A stretch of 64,000 bases of DNA from Chrysophaeum taylorii (GCA_029834535.1 JAQMWT010000314.1:434001-498000); one strand, 5' to 3'. Counted from the stretch's first letter, positions 9,316 through 18,782 are shown. Notes: generated by a model from the letters alone, not told the origin. A program made the numbers and translations.

Positions 9316-9723
9316 CTATGTAGCTTGGACGGCACGAGCCGCCGAAAGAACAGCAGCGTGTCCCGAGTCGGCGACGGCGTCGTCGTCGAGTTGGACGACC
9401 GAGAGCGCGAGCGGCACTCCGCGCTCAATGACCTTGGTTTCGATCTTCCTGCCGGGGCGATCCTTGAGGCCGGTCATCGCGGACTCGGCCTTGGCTTTGT
9501 GGTCTGGCCAGACCTGGAGGGAGATCCTACCATCATTTTGGTCGACAGCTGCGTTGCGAACTACTGCAAAGCCAAAGCGCACTTCGTCGGTCAAGGGGAC
9601 GCACCCACACGCGAGCGCGTCTTTCGTGCAGGCCAGCCACGGAAAGGTCAAGGGCATGACGCGGCCGGCCGCGTGGCAACTCGCTTTCTCGACGTAGGAA
9701 GTGTCGAGGCGGCTTCCGTCGAC
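9316..9723 (-). CDS. Hypothetical coding exon, minus strand
   Basis: An open frame with strong GC bias at third positions runs from about 9723 down to a stop at 9316. An in-frame ATG at 9657 (MPLTFPWLACTKD...) gives 113 residues, but coding character extends about 22 codons further upstream to an AG preceded by a purine tract at 9724, as expected for an exon start after an intron. Visible blocks include DEVRFGFAVVRNAAVDQ and DGRISLQVWPDHKAKAE. I do not recognise the family. It may be the last exon of the gene that includes the Cys-rich segment just upstream, although the obvious splice choices do not keep both frames. Confidence 0.35.
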   Translation of the reverse strand, partial: VDGSRLDTSYVEKASCHAAGRVMPLTFPWLACTKDALACGCVPLTDEVRFGFAVVRNAAVDQNDGRISLQVWPDHKAKAESAMTGLKDRPGRKIETKVIERGVPLALSVVQLDDDAVADSGHAAVLSAARAVQAT

Positions 9724-9758
9724 CTTTTTTTGCGATCAAGTGGAGTGGTTGAGTGTTG

Positions 9759-9933
9759 TTACTGGCGCGAACCGCGGATCAGAGGGGGATAGGTCGGTCG
9801 AAGGCCGCACGCGGTGCAGGGACGGCAGCACGCGTAGCGAAACGCCGCGTCGCACTCCCGGTTGATCGAGCCCGTCTCGACGACGAACGAACATTTCTGC
9901 TGCTGGTCTTCTTCTTCTTCTTCTTCTTCTAGA
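9759..9933 (-). CDS. Cys-rich coding exon, minus strand
   Basis: A short frame with GC-rich third positions: a Glu run encoded by a CTT microsatellite, a Gln run, then KCSFVVETGSINREC, YACCRPCTACG and RPTYPPLIRGSRQ, ending in TAA at 9759-9761. There is no ATG in frame, so it should be a 3' exon or part of a spliced gene. The six cysteines in about 40 residues, including CCRPCTAC, could bind metal or form disulfides. Family unknown. Confidence 0.3.
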
Positions 9934-10147
9934 CGACCCCCCTATTCAAATAGTCCTACAATAAGAAGAAGAAAGAACCGCGCAGTTTTAGTTGTATAAT
10001 TAGGAATTATATTGTCTTTACGGCTTGGAGGAGAGGTCGTGTGTGAAGAGGAGAGACGCACGTCATCGAGAAGGCGCGTGGTGCGTGCGTCTGCGATTGA
10101 TGAGAGACAGCGGGCCATCCCATCCCATCCAATAAAGGTGTCACCGT

Positions 10148-11290
10148 CTAAGAGGCGTGAGAGTCGTCGTCCTCGTCGTCGTCGTCGTCGTCGTCGTCTT
10201 TGTGCTCGACGGCCCCCGCGTCCGAAGATCGTATCTGGTGTTCCATCGCGGCCACGCGCGTCGCGAGGTCGTCGCGCTCTTTTTTGAGGCCGCGAAAGGC
10301 GGGCGAGGCAACGAACCGTCTCTCGAAGGCGACGCGCAGGCGGTCGATCGCTTGGGCCTCGAGAACTCGAAAGGTGTCCCGCGGGGGAGGTGTTTTGGCG
10401 ATCGAAGCCTCGCAAGCTCGGACGGCGTCGGGGTCGAAGGAGGCGGCGTCCGAGCCAAAATACTTAACCCTGATCTGATTGGCTCGAGGACCCCGCAGTC
10501 CCAGGTTGGCCGTAGTTTTGAAATACTCGACCGCGCGCACGAACTCGAGACACCGGTAGTCCGTTGGGTCGTTCTCGGCCAGCCAGCGACTCAAAGCCTC
10601 CGCGCCGAGGTCGTCCGCTAGAAACCCTCTCAACTCGGGCGCTTCGATCAAAGCGTCGAGGGTCGCCGCTCGCCGTTTGAGCCGCTCGGCGAGGAACTGG
10701 GTAGTCGCCAGCAGCTCGTTCTCGAAGGGTCTGGTCAACTCGGCCACCGCAACCTTGAGCCTGGCCCTATCGGCAGCGTATTCGGGATTCGTCGTCATCG
10801 CACCCAAAAATTCAGGATCTCCGTAAAATCGCATCGCGCGCGTCAACCGTCGCCAGTTGTGCTCCCGCACGTGGGGTTTCAGGATCGCGAGAAGGGCGTC
10901 GTGGGCCTCGGTGATGCGCTTGGCGACGTCCTGCACGTCGACCTCGTGCCCGCGGATCGACGCGTCGAGCGCCTCTTGAACGCGTTGGATGCACGCGAGC
11001 GTCGGTTCGCGCGACGGTAACGCCATTTCCTCCGTTATCACCTTGTTGCTGTGGAGCAGCACGGCCTTGGTCACCACTTTGAGCACGTCCCGTTTCAACT
11101 CCTTGGCGGTCCGCGCGTCGCGGAACCGCGTCGCGGTCGACTTGAGGCATTCCATTATCTGGACGCCCGCCTCCCCAAAGTTCTTCATCAAAAAAGTCCG
11201 TCCGCTCCGAGTCTCCGTCATTCGAGACACCACATACTTCTTGGCCTTGAGCAGCCGCGACGACTTGCTCTCGCGATGGGCTTCTTCCAT
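10148..11290 (-). CDS. TIPE (TNFAIP8-like) domain fused to an RGS domain
   Basis: 380 residues, single exon. Residues about 12-180 match the all-helical TIPE/DUF758 domain of TNFAIP8 proteins, which bind phosphoinositides in a hydrophobic cavity: KAKKYVVSRMT, a central block ELKRDVLKVVTKAVLLHSNK (family: lI.dlIKv.vKv.vLhrn) and LLAILKPHVREHNWRRL (family: ll..Hlt.ks..Ri). Residues about 220-340 resemble an RGS domain: LDALIEAPELRGFLADD, CLEFVRAVEYFK (family: nleFw..ve.yk), a KYFG block, and AFERRFVASPAFRGL (family: .f.rFl.s..y..l). The tail is an Asp run encoded by a GTC microsatellite. The combination suggests coupling of lipid second messengers to G-alpha GTPase control (inference). I know of no such fusion. 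Confidence 0.7.
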   Translation of the reverse strand: MEEAHRESKSSRLLKAKKYVVSRMTETRSGRTFLMKNFGEAGVQIMECLKSTATRFRDARTAKELKRDVLKVVTKAVLLHSNKVITEEMALPSREPTLACIQRVQEALDASIRGHEVDVQDVAKRITEAHDALLAILKPHVREHNWRRLTRAMRFYGDPEFLGAMTTNPEYAADRARLKVAVAELTRPFENELLATTQFLAERLKRRAATLDALIEAPELRGFLADDLGAEALSRWLAENDPTDYRCLEFVRAVEYFKTTANLGLRGPRANQIRVKYFGSDAASFDPDAVRACEASIAKTPPPRDTFRVLEAQAIDRLRVAFERRFVASPAFRGLKKERDDLATRVAAMEHQIRSSDAGAVEHKDDDDDDDDEDDDSHAS

Positions 11291-12674
11291 ACTACTACTC
11301 CTGCCACTACTACTACCACTAGGGTCACGCTCCCATCATCATCATCATCATCTCATCGAAAAGGGGGGGGGGGTACTCGCTTGACCTGGGAAAGGGAGAA
11401 GAAAATGCACTCTGAATAATGCAGGTCCGCTTTTTGCTGAAACGACAGGGGCGTGCCTTGTTGAGTGTCGTCTAGCGTCGGCGACTGGGCGGTGACTAGT
11501 GCTGCATATGGATAAAAAAACACATCGGCGCAGAGGCGACGTTGCTGCTGCCACACGACAGAGGGCGCCATGCATCGCTACGGCCACGTACGTCTGTCTG
11601 TTGTGCGGCGTCTTGTAGCGGCGCACGGTGGCGTACGCGTGATCGCATCATGTACGAGGCCGTCCACTAGGCGAGCCCAGGGCTGATCAACGTAATAGAC
11701 CCCGATGGGGAAGCTGATTTGCTGCTGCTGCTGCTGCTGCTGCAAAACCCTCCTCTACGTCACGAGGCGACGGTTGTTTCGCCTCGACGCGGCACCCTCG
11801 AGGTCGCGGTAAAACAAACGATTCAGTTAAAATTTGTCTCGAGAAAGATTGGCACAGCTTGTCGATTTATCAATCATTTGCTCGGTGCGTGCCCGTCGCA
11901 GCTGATCGCAGGCACAAAGGCATGATGGCATAGCGTTTGGGCCGTGAGACAATGAATTGTCTGTCCATCCTGAAGACGAAATTTGGAGAGGCATCCGTCC
12001 TTCCCACTGCCGGCTGGAGAAAGAGAATTTGCAGCGCGCGCGTTTCCTGGAACAACGCCGACAGGTCTTGAGCATGCACAACAAGGTCGCTTCGCCGACG
12101 CCAACAGGAGATTTACTACTATTTTCTCTCTTGGTGACGTCAGCACCACCGTTAGCGCGCGTCTCCATGGGAAATTGGTGTCTTTAAATGTCGACTGCTA
12201 AGAGGTGTCACTCATGTCGTTGATGATGTGATGAGATCGGATGCCCATAGCTACGCATGCCACTTTCTTTCTTTCTTTCTTTCTTTCGCCGAAATGGCGT
12301 CGAGGCGCGCAGTGCGCGAGCGAGCGAATGTGCCGTTCTCTGCGCGCCGGACCTCGGGAGTGATATTAGTTTCCTCTATGTAATAAGTGCCCATAATATG
12401 ATAAAAAGAAGGCGCGCCGCGCACGAGGTTCTTTCGCAACCGAAACGAACCAAGGTGGTGTGTGTGTCACCGCCGTCTTTTGGAGATCCGTCTTTGGCGC
12501 GCCGCAAGAGTCTGGGGCGATGATATCTATCTATTTATATTACCAACAAGCAGTACGATCCCAACGGCGACGAGGCGCAGGAGGGCGGCGTGCTACTGAA
12601 GAAGAAGGAGGAGGGGACTCAAGCGAGGCTTGGGTGTCAGGAAAGGAAGAAAGGATGCCAGGGCATCATCATTA
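11291..12674. other. Intergenic region, no gene seen
   Basis: Contains CAT and CTG microsatellites (11336-11355, 11718-11742), a CTTT run near 12265-12288 and GA-rich sequence towards 12600. Short frames on both strands (for example 11827-12168 minus) lack domains and coding bias. Confidence 0.5.
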
Positions 12675-13013
12675 TCAAATCTTGCCCTTGTTGGAGGCGA
12701 GGCGGTAGGCCAAGGCGCAGTCGATGACGAGGAGGAACAAGATGATCAAGACGAGCGTCAATTTTTCCTTGAGGATCTTCCAGGCGATCGCCTTGAGGGT
12801 TTGGCGCGCCTCGCGCGTCACTTGTTGGGTCTGCTGGGCCTGCTGCTGTGCCCCTTCGAGCTGTTCGCGCTGCCGTCGGAGCTGCGCCAAGGCCGCCCCG
12901 CCGACTTCCTCTGTTTCCTCGTTGACTCGGAGGCTATCGGTGAGCAAGGCCTCGCTCCGGTCGTCCTTGGTTCCGATGTGGAGAGACGAAAACGTCTCCC
13001 CACCCGTACTCAT
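12675..13013 (-). CDS. Vti1-like Qb-SNARE, short form
   Basis: 112 residues from ATG 13013. It has a C-terminal SNARE helix (about residues 20-82: TDSLRVNEETEEVGGAALAQL, LRRQREQLEGAQ, KAIAWKIL) and a tail anchor (LTLVLIILFLLVIDCALAY). The pattern resembles Vti1, whose SNARE motif reads S.R...ETEeiG..iL..L..QRE.l. These proteins act in Golgi-endosome-vacuole membrane fusion. The N-terminal three-helix regulatory domain of Vti1 (about 100 residues) is absent. An upstream exon is hard to place because the divergent UPF3-like gene starts 118 bp away, although the frame stays open into it. A genuinely short SNARE or an unusual 5' exon are both possible. Confidence 0.75.
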   Translation of the reverse strand: MSTGGETFSSLHIGTKDDRSEALLTDSLRVNEETEEVGGAALAQLRRQREQLEGAQQQAQQTQQVTREARQTLKAIAWKILKEKLTLVLIILFLLVIDCALAYRLASNKGKI

Positions 13014-13131
13014 CGTTCGCGGCGGGATCTCCAGGGTTAGGTTTTGGAGATCGTCTGGGTGCAGGGTAAGGGAGTAATAAAGGTCACAAAGAACGTGGGT
13101 TGTTACTAGCCTCTTCTTATGTACCAAAGGA
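13014..13131. promoter_or_regulatory. 118-bp divergent intergenic region with AGGGTTA/AGGGTAA motifs
   Basis: Shared upstream region of the SNARE and UPF3-like genes. It contains CCAGGGTTAGG (near 13031) and CAGGGTAAGG (near 13062), a motif type seen beside several other starts in this window. Confidence 0.45.
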
Positions 13132-13677
13132 ATGAAAAAAATGGTGCGCATCGTGGTGCGACGCCTCGGTGTCGGTGAAGAAGACGTCGTCGGAAGGTTC
13201 GAGGCTTTGGCGTTGGAGGGGTGCCGGTTCCAGTACTTCGTGGCTGGGAAGAAGTCGAAGCGGCGCGGCGTGGTGCCGGGGAGGTTGTACTGCGCGTGCC
13301 CCGAGCAAGCGGAGGGGCGGGTGATCAACTCGCTCAAGGTTGCGTTTCCCGATGCCGTCGTGGAGCGCGCGGCCTTCGACAAGGTGTTCCGCGAGCCGAG
13401 CCGCCGTGACAAACGTGAGGGGACCTGGCTCAAGTCGGCGGTGCTGGCGGCCTTCGAGAAGGGGGATCCCGTCGTCGAGGCCTCCAAGGAAGTGACCAAG
13501 ACGAGCGCCCTCGTCGAGTTCGTCAACTCCCGCGGCTCTTTGTTTAAGCGCCAGAAAAAGGACGACGAGGGGAAGAAGAAGCGCCAGCGACGGAAGAACC
13601 AGGAGGACGCGCCGAAGAAGCCGTCGAAGACCTCGAGAAGAAAAAAAGACAAGACACCACCCCCCGAATCCAAATGA
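13132..13677 (+). CDS. UPF3-like (Smg-4/UPF3) nonsense-mediated decay factor
   Basis: 181 residues; a second ATG at 13141 (MVRIVVRRLG) is the likelier start by homology. The layout matches the UPF3 RNP-type domain: VRIVVRRLGVGEEDV (family: kvVvRrLPp.ltee.), a FQYFVAGK strand (family: y.yF..g), and AFDKVFREPSRRDKREGTW (family: pfQkvpkkk.k.D.keGTi). The tail is strongly basic (KKRQRRKNQ, KTSRRKKDK) as in UPF3 proteins, which shuttle to the nucleus and bind exon-junction complexes and UPF2. The short length (human UPF3B is about 480) and the insertion SKRRGVVPGRLYCACP are unusual. It could instead be another basic nucleolar protein. Confidence 0.6.
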   Translation: MKKMVRIVVRRLGVGEEDVVGRFEALALEGCRFQYFVAGKKSKRRGVVPGRLYCACPEQAEGRVINSLKVAFPDAVVERAAFDKVFREPSRRDKREGTWLKSAVLAAFEKGDPVVEASKEVTKTSALVEFVNSRGSLFKRQKKDDEGKKKRQRRKNQEDAPKKPSKTSRRKKDKTPPPESK

Positions 13678-13759
13678 CGACTGCCGAAGGCGTGCTTCGC
13701 CGCCTCTCTCTCTTTCTTCTCGAAAATTAAGTAGTTTGACTCCTAAACGAAATTATTAA

Positions 13760-14023
13760 TTAGCCCATGACTTGGCCGGTACAGCGGTCGATCTGAGCTT
13801 CGCGTTCCATGAGCTCGAAATTCTCGATCGCGTTCCCTCGCAACACAACGGTCCCTATCTCTCGTCTCTCCGTCTTGGACACTTCCTCGACGGCGTCGTC
13901 GAGCACCAAGTTCATGAATTGATCGTACCCGCGCAGGTACCCGTTGACGCGCCGCTTCCCGACGAGGCGTATCGCGAGCCGCTTCTCCATGTACCGCTTC
14001 AGATCCGGACCCTTGCCTGACAT
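13760..14023 (-). CDS. SNRPG: Small nuclear ribonucleoprotein G (SmG)
   Basis: 87 residues from ATG 14023; an in-frame ATG at 14095 would add 24 residues atypical of the family. Sm motif 1 is VNGYLRGYDQFMNLVLDDAVE and Sm motif 2 is IGTVVLRGNAIENFELME, both near-canonical for SmG; the N-terminus MSGKGPDLKRYMEKRL also matches. SmG is one of seven Sm proteins forming the ring on U1, U2, U4 and U5 snRNAs. It is convergent with the UPF3-like gene (82 bp between stops). Confidence 0.95.
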   Translation of the reverse strand: MSGKGPDLKRYMEKRLAIRLVGKRRVNGYLRGYDQFMNLVLDDAVEEVSKTERREIGTVVLRGNAIENFELMEREAQIDRCTGQVMG

Positions 14024-14299
14024 CGCGACGACGAGACGATCTCCCTCACGAAAGGGTAAGCGTCGTCGGATGGCGCCGCTTTTGAGTGGGGACAAATAAA
14101 ATCATTTATTTTGAACCACCCACATCCTTCATGCTCCCCACACACACCCCCCCCTCTTAGGAGTCGACATTTTTTTTTTAAGACAAATAAAATCATCATC
14201 ATCCGTCCACACGACGAGGGGACCGCGCTCTTCTCTTGCGCGAAGACCACGGCTTGATCTGGGCCGTCACGCGCGCCTCCGTGAGGGACCGAATCCTCG

Positions 14300-16560
14300 C
14301 TCGCTCATCTCCCTCTGATGCCGGAATTTGTTGGCGTGAGTCAAGGCAGGTGCACACACATCAAAGACTCCAATACTTGTGAGTCACAGGCAGAATACAA
14401 CTCGAGTATCAAACTACTTGGTCACGGTGTGGTTCTTTGGGTTCGAAACTGGAAACCTGGGCGGGCGGTGACGGCGGCAATGAGAAGTACCAGCGGAGTC
14501 TACGAAGAAGAAGAACTAGAAGGTTGGGTTCGAGTCGGACTTTGGCGCGCAGCAGCTCGGCGTTAATGGGGTAGTTCCGTTGCTTGTTTTTGGATTGGTC
14601 GACGTTGTCGTTGATGAGGCCGGTGATGACCTGGGACGTTGCGTCTGGAAAACGATAGATCTGCAGTTTCTCGTCGATGGCATACTTGGGGTCGAAATCG
14701 CGGAGGCGCGTAACGACGTATTTGTCGCGAAGCCACACGTGTCCATGTCGTCGCTCTTGCGATTGAGCTGCTGCTCTCGATGCCGGCAGTTCCAAGTTCA
14801 TGACCGCCTTCTCGAACCTTGGCGGCCTCGTCGAACTCCCGAACGACGCGCGCGGCTTCGTCGAGAGCGTAGTAGTCGTTGTACTTCGGACACACTGGTG
14901 GTTGGCGTTGACGAACGCGAGGGTCGTGGTAGTTCTGGTTGTCTCAGCAATACCCGACTGTCTGCGTGGAAAGCAAATGCCATCACGCGCGACTCGCTGT
15001 TGTAGTGCGTTGGGCATCGATGCCGTCAGTCGAGTCTCATCAGAACAAGCTGGTTCGCAGCTCATACTTCAACTCTGGCTTGATTGTCCATCGACGATGA
15101 CGCCCGCGTCGTCGTGCATCGCCGCCAAGTCAGAGTCGCGAACAACGCGATTCCTGCGCTTCTTCGAGCTGGCCTCTTTGGACGATCGCTCCCATGCTGG
15201 TCAGCTTCATGGCCACGAACTGGACGCTCCACCAATTTCAGGCTAGCTTCGACTTGAGATCGTTCCAGACATACGCCCGCTCGAAGACCCGCATTGAATT
15301 GGTGTATCTGGTCCACTCCAGGTCAAACTTCGACCGGCGCTCGATCAAGAGAGCTTCATCAAACGCCGTCGTTTCCTCGTCGTAGCCCAAGCAATATCCT
15401 GTCGACTACTCGAACAAAGGCCCTGGTCGGCTCGCCGGCTCTCCGCGGAACATCGCCGTGGAATTCCACGACGTAGGCTACAAGAGCCACGTCCGACTTT
15501 GACAGCTGCCGTCGATTTTTCGAGCCGACGACGTCCTCGCTGTGGTCGTCGAGCTCGTCGACCAAGTCTTCTTCTTCGTCCAGGTAGACGTCGTTCTCGA
15601 TGATTCGTAAGATCTCGGCCGCCAGATTCTTGGCATCATCGCCCTCCTCGCCGATCTCCTCGCCCTCGGTGGCACCGGCAGCCTTCGTCTCTCACAGCTT
15701 CTCGCACGCGAGCTGCTGGTGGTAGAGCTTGGAGAGGACCGGCGCAGAGTTTGATGATCATGGCGAGCGGATTTACGGCGCTCCCTCGGGAATTTTGGTG
15801 GTTTTGAGCCAGAGTTGCTTGAAGAGCCCGTTTGACCCGAACCGAACGAATGGCGAAAAAGATGTTCGCGCCATAGCCATATCCTCGCAGGCACGAAAGC
15901 AGCTGCGTGCCGTAGAAGGTCCGCGCGTGAACCCCACTCCGAGGAGAATCGTTGGTGACCGACCGCAAGAGAAATCGTTGATCTTCATGAGGTCTTCAAA
16001 CACGGAATTGATCTTCTGCAGCCGAAGCATATGGGCTGGAGACTGCACCACGTTGTGCGAACCGCAAGGACTTTGCAAGCATCCACTCGTAATAAGTCGT
16101 CGTGACGTATCGCCGGGCCTTTCGCGTGTCGTCGTTGGGGGTGTCGATTACAAAGAGGATGACGCCGCCGAGGCTTTTGAGCTCCTTTAGTTTCGAGATC
16201 ACCGAATCCGCGTAGGAACGCACGCCCTTCTACTTCTGGTGGCGCAGGATGCGTTGCGTGCGTGATTGTCCCTACGACGGGCGTGTCGCGGATTGATTGA
16301 GCACACAACGTTGACGAAAAAGGCTGCCCCTGTACGGTCGCGACGTCGGCAGAGACAGCCGTACGAGTGGTTCGCGTAGGCAGAGTGCCCCAGCCTCAAG
16401 ATCACCGTCTTCTTGGTGTCCAGCACCGGTCCGATCAGAGAGCTCGCCGGCCCGGGCACACCCACGAAAGGGGGACGAACGCCCTTGATTGATTTTCATC
16501 GAGGACGCGCTTCCCGTACTTTGACTCGACGAACCGCCCCGGCAAAATAACTGCACTAAT
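14300..16560 (-). pseudogene. Broken coding fossil of unknown family
   Basis: A 2.2-kb minus-strand stretch made of consecutive short frames that each look like real protein, for example around 14590-14760, 14800-14890, 15360-15560, 15700-15960 and 15996-16220, with several breaks in between. Base composition is less GC-biased than in the neighbouring intact genes. I cannot assign a family: no reverse transcriptase, transposase or capsid motif is evident to me. It could be an old host gene copy, or part of a large mobile or virus-like element. The promoter of the following oxygenase lies at its edge. Confidence 0.5.
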
Positions 16561-16653
16561 TATATAGTCTTCGGGAAAATTGTTTTTTTCAAAAAACGTG
16601 CGTGTTTGTTGAAACTGCAACTTTCTTCGACCTTGAAGTTGAGGAGGAGGAGG

Positions 16654-17553
16654 ATGATGATAGGCCGCCGGCTTCCCCTGCTGCTGCTGGTGCTGCTGCT
16701 TGGTGTTCGCGGCCTCCAAAGCCCACCGGCCCTCCGGGCTGGTGGTGCTGCGTGGGGGGATGATTTGTTCGCCGAGACGCTGTGGACGGAAGACGAGGCG
16801 CAACTCGACGAGCAGGCGCTGAGGGACCACGAGGTCATCACCAGCGTGGCGCTCACGGGGAGCGAGAGGCTCGAAGAGGATGGGGTGTGCCTCGCGCGGG
16901 GCGTGCTGCGCCGAGAGACAGCCTTTGAGCTCCGTGAATTCGTGTTGTCGCAGCGCGACCGCATCGTGCGCGAGGGGTCGTCGGCCGACGAGCTCAGCAG
17001 CGTCCTGAGTCCCGAGAACCGGTACGACGTCCGGCTTCCGATGCGAGGACCGGTAGTCGAGGCCGCGGCCCAGGTCGCTGCAAGGCTCGGGGTTTCGCCC
17101 GGGTCGGAGTTATGGGAGCTGGCGGCGATCGTCTCGGACCCCGGCGCGCCCCCGCAGGTCGTGCATTCGGACACTTCGTACGACGACGAGCCTTGTTTGT
17201 TGACTTGCTTCGTCGCTCTGCAGGACGTGCGTCGTGATATGGGGCCCACTCTGTTTTTTCCAGGGACGCACAACGAGGAGGAAGCTCACGATCGGGCCGA
17301 GTTGGCCGACCGCCTCGAATTTTTGAGCGAAAGAGAGGCGCGCGTCGCTCTTCTCGAGCGCGGAGACGCGAGCGTCTACGACGGACGCGTCCTCCACGCG
17401 GGAGGCCCCAACACCTCCAAAACGTCGCGCGTCTTGTTTTACGCGACGTTTCTGTCTGAGGGCGCCGACAGAACCCTCGGAAACGCCCCCTCGATCCTCC
17501 CCGAGCTCCGAGGGACCCTCCGGCTCGGAGACTTATTACCTTACTCCTCCTAA
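16654..17553 (+). CDS. Phytanoyl-CoA dioxygenase (PhyH)-like 2OG oxygenase with signal/transit peptide
   Basis: 299 residues from ATG 16654. The first residues (MMIGRRLPLLLLVLLLGVRG then LQSPPAL) form a signal peptide whose Leu core comes from CTG repeats; the following segment could be a plastid transit peptide. The body has the PhyH fold: FELREFVLSQRD, HSDTSYDDE (HxD iron ligands), GPTLFFPGTHN, then a distal His and the 2OG-binding Arg in VLHAGGPNTSKTSRVLFYATF. The stretch GDASVYDGRVLH is typical. PhyH proteins hydroxylate varied lipids and secondary metabolites; the substrate cannot be inferred. The stop overlaps that of the convergent amidohydrolase by four bases. Confidence 0.8.
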   Translation: MMIGRRLPLLLLVLLLGVRGLQSPPALRAGGAAWGDDLFAETLWTEDEAQLDEQALRDHEVITSVALTGSERLEEDGVCLARGVLRRETAFELREFVLSQRDRIVREGSSADELSSVLSPENRYDVRLPMRGPVVEAAAQVAARLGVSPGSELWELAAIVSDPGAPPQVVHSDTSYDDEPCLLTCFVALQDVRRDMGPTLFFPGTHNEEEAHDRAELADRLEFLSEREARVALLERGDASVYDGRVLHAGGPNTSKTSRVLFYATFLSEGADRTLGNAPSILPELRGTLRLGDLLPYSS

Positions 17554-18782
17554 CGCGGCGATGATGATGTCATCCTTCGGGCCGCCTCGACGTAGACCTG
17601 AGCGCCCTTGAGGATGTCGGCGTCGCGGGTGTCCTCGTGGTGGGCGTGGCTCACCCCACCGATCGACGGCACGAAGAGCATCGCGGCGGGGACGCCCGCG
17701 CGCGCTAGCGAGGCCGCGTCGTGGATCGCGCCAGACCGCATTTCCGTCTCGACCCCGGCCTCCCGAAGGTGCCCGAGCATCGCCTCGTCCATGGGGGTGG
17801 GAAGCAGCGGCGGGCGGTCGTGCGAAACCCGCACGTCCACCGCGGCGCGCTTGGCGAGCTCGCGGACCGTGTCTTCGGCCGCCCCGAGGACGTCGTCGTC
17901 GGGATCTCTTATCTGAAGAACGGCTTCGGCCAAACTCGGAATAATCGACGCCGCGCCTGGCTTGAGGTCGACGATTCCAAAGGTCCACACGAGGTCTTGC
18001 GCCCAGCCGGCGAGGTGTCCGAAGGCCTCGTCGGCCTCGGCACACAGCCGCAATAGGGCGCGCCCCGCGTCTCTACGATCGACCGTTAGAGTCGTGCCGG
18101 CGTGGTTCTGTTCTCCGAACGCCGTAATTCTGAGCTGTCTCAGCCCGACGATGGACGACACGCCGGCGCACTCGAGCCCCGCCCGCTCGAGCCGCCGGCC
18201 CTGCTCGATGTGGGCCTCGAAGAACCCTCTGTGATGTTCTTCTATTCGGAGAAACCCGTCGAAAAAATAATTCGACGTTTCGAGCGTCGGCCTCGCGGCT
18301 TCCAGAGCTTCCCCGAGCGTCTGTTTGGGCGCGGCCCACTCCGGGCTCAGCGACATCGCATCAAAGTCGAGATCCTCGCCGCAAAACGTTCGGCTCCCCG
18401 TCAGGGTGCCAAACCTACCTTCTTCGTCCTGGAAGTTCACCGCCGAAACGCCCGGTACCTCCCGCGCAACCTCGAGCGCGTACGCGCACCCCAAGGCCCC
18501 ATCGAGCCATCCACCTTGGGCCTGGCTGTCGCTATGACTCCCACACAGGAGGCCCCCTTTCCCAGCCAAAACAGTGCCGAACCTGTCGATTCTCGGCGTC
18601 AGGCCAGCGTCGGCGCAACGCTCAGCAAACCACAGTCGAGCATCGAGGTCCGCCTTGCTCAGCGCCGGCCGACACACGCCCTTCGCTCTCCCGTCACCAC
18701 CAAACGACGACTCCACAAAATTCACGGCTCCAAACCGCCGAAGAGCTTGAAGATCTTCAATCACTCCTCGTCTCGCCATCAT
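17550..18782 (-). CDS. M20-family amidohydrolase (N-carbamoyl amino acid / allantoate amidohydrolase-like)
   Basis: 410 residues, single exon. Metal-binding residues of the binuclear-zinc hydantoinase/carbamoylase group are visible: His and Asp in GSHSDSQAQGGWLDGALG, tandem Glu in FQDEEGRFG, His in FEAHIEQG and a late His in GVSHAHHEDT. The lid-domain signature SSIVGLRQLRIT and GEQNHAGTT (dimer Asn-His contacting substrate) are present. The group hydrolyses N-carbamoyl amino acids, allantoate or ureidoglycolate; substrate choice cannot be read here, but purine-nitrogen scavenging is a reasonable guess. Upstream of the ATG lies CCCAGGGTAAGG, the same motif type as beside other starts. Confidence 0.88.
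   Translation of the reverse strand: MMARRGVIEDLQALRRFGAVNFVESSFGGDGRAKGVCRPALSKADLDARLWFAERCADAGLTPRIDRFGTVLAGKGGLLCGSHSDSQAQGGWLDGALGCAYALEVAREVPGVSAVNFQDEEGRFGTLTGSRTFCGEDLDFDAMSLSPEWAAPKQTLGEALEAARPTLETSNYFFDGFLRIEEHHRGFFEAHIEQGRRLERAGLECAGVSSIVGLRQLRITAFGEQNHAGTTLTVDRRDAGRALLRLCAEADEAFGHLAGWAQDLVWTFGIVDLKPGAASIIPSLAEAVLQIRDPDDDVLGAAEDTVRELAKRAAVDVRVSHDRPPLLPTPMDEAMLGHLREAGVETEMRSGAIHDAASLARAGVPAAMLFVPSIGGVSHAHHEDTRDADILKGAQVYVEAARRMTSSSPR

Noticed and set aside
12675-13673. 332-codon minus-strand frame covering both the SNARE and the UPF3-like gene
   Set aside because: The upstream 220 codons are antisense to the UPF3-like gene and Ser/Arg-rich; only the part from ATG 13013 has SNARE features.
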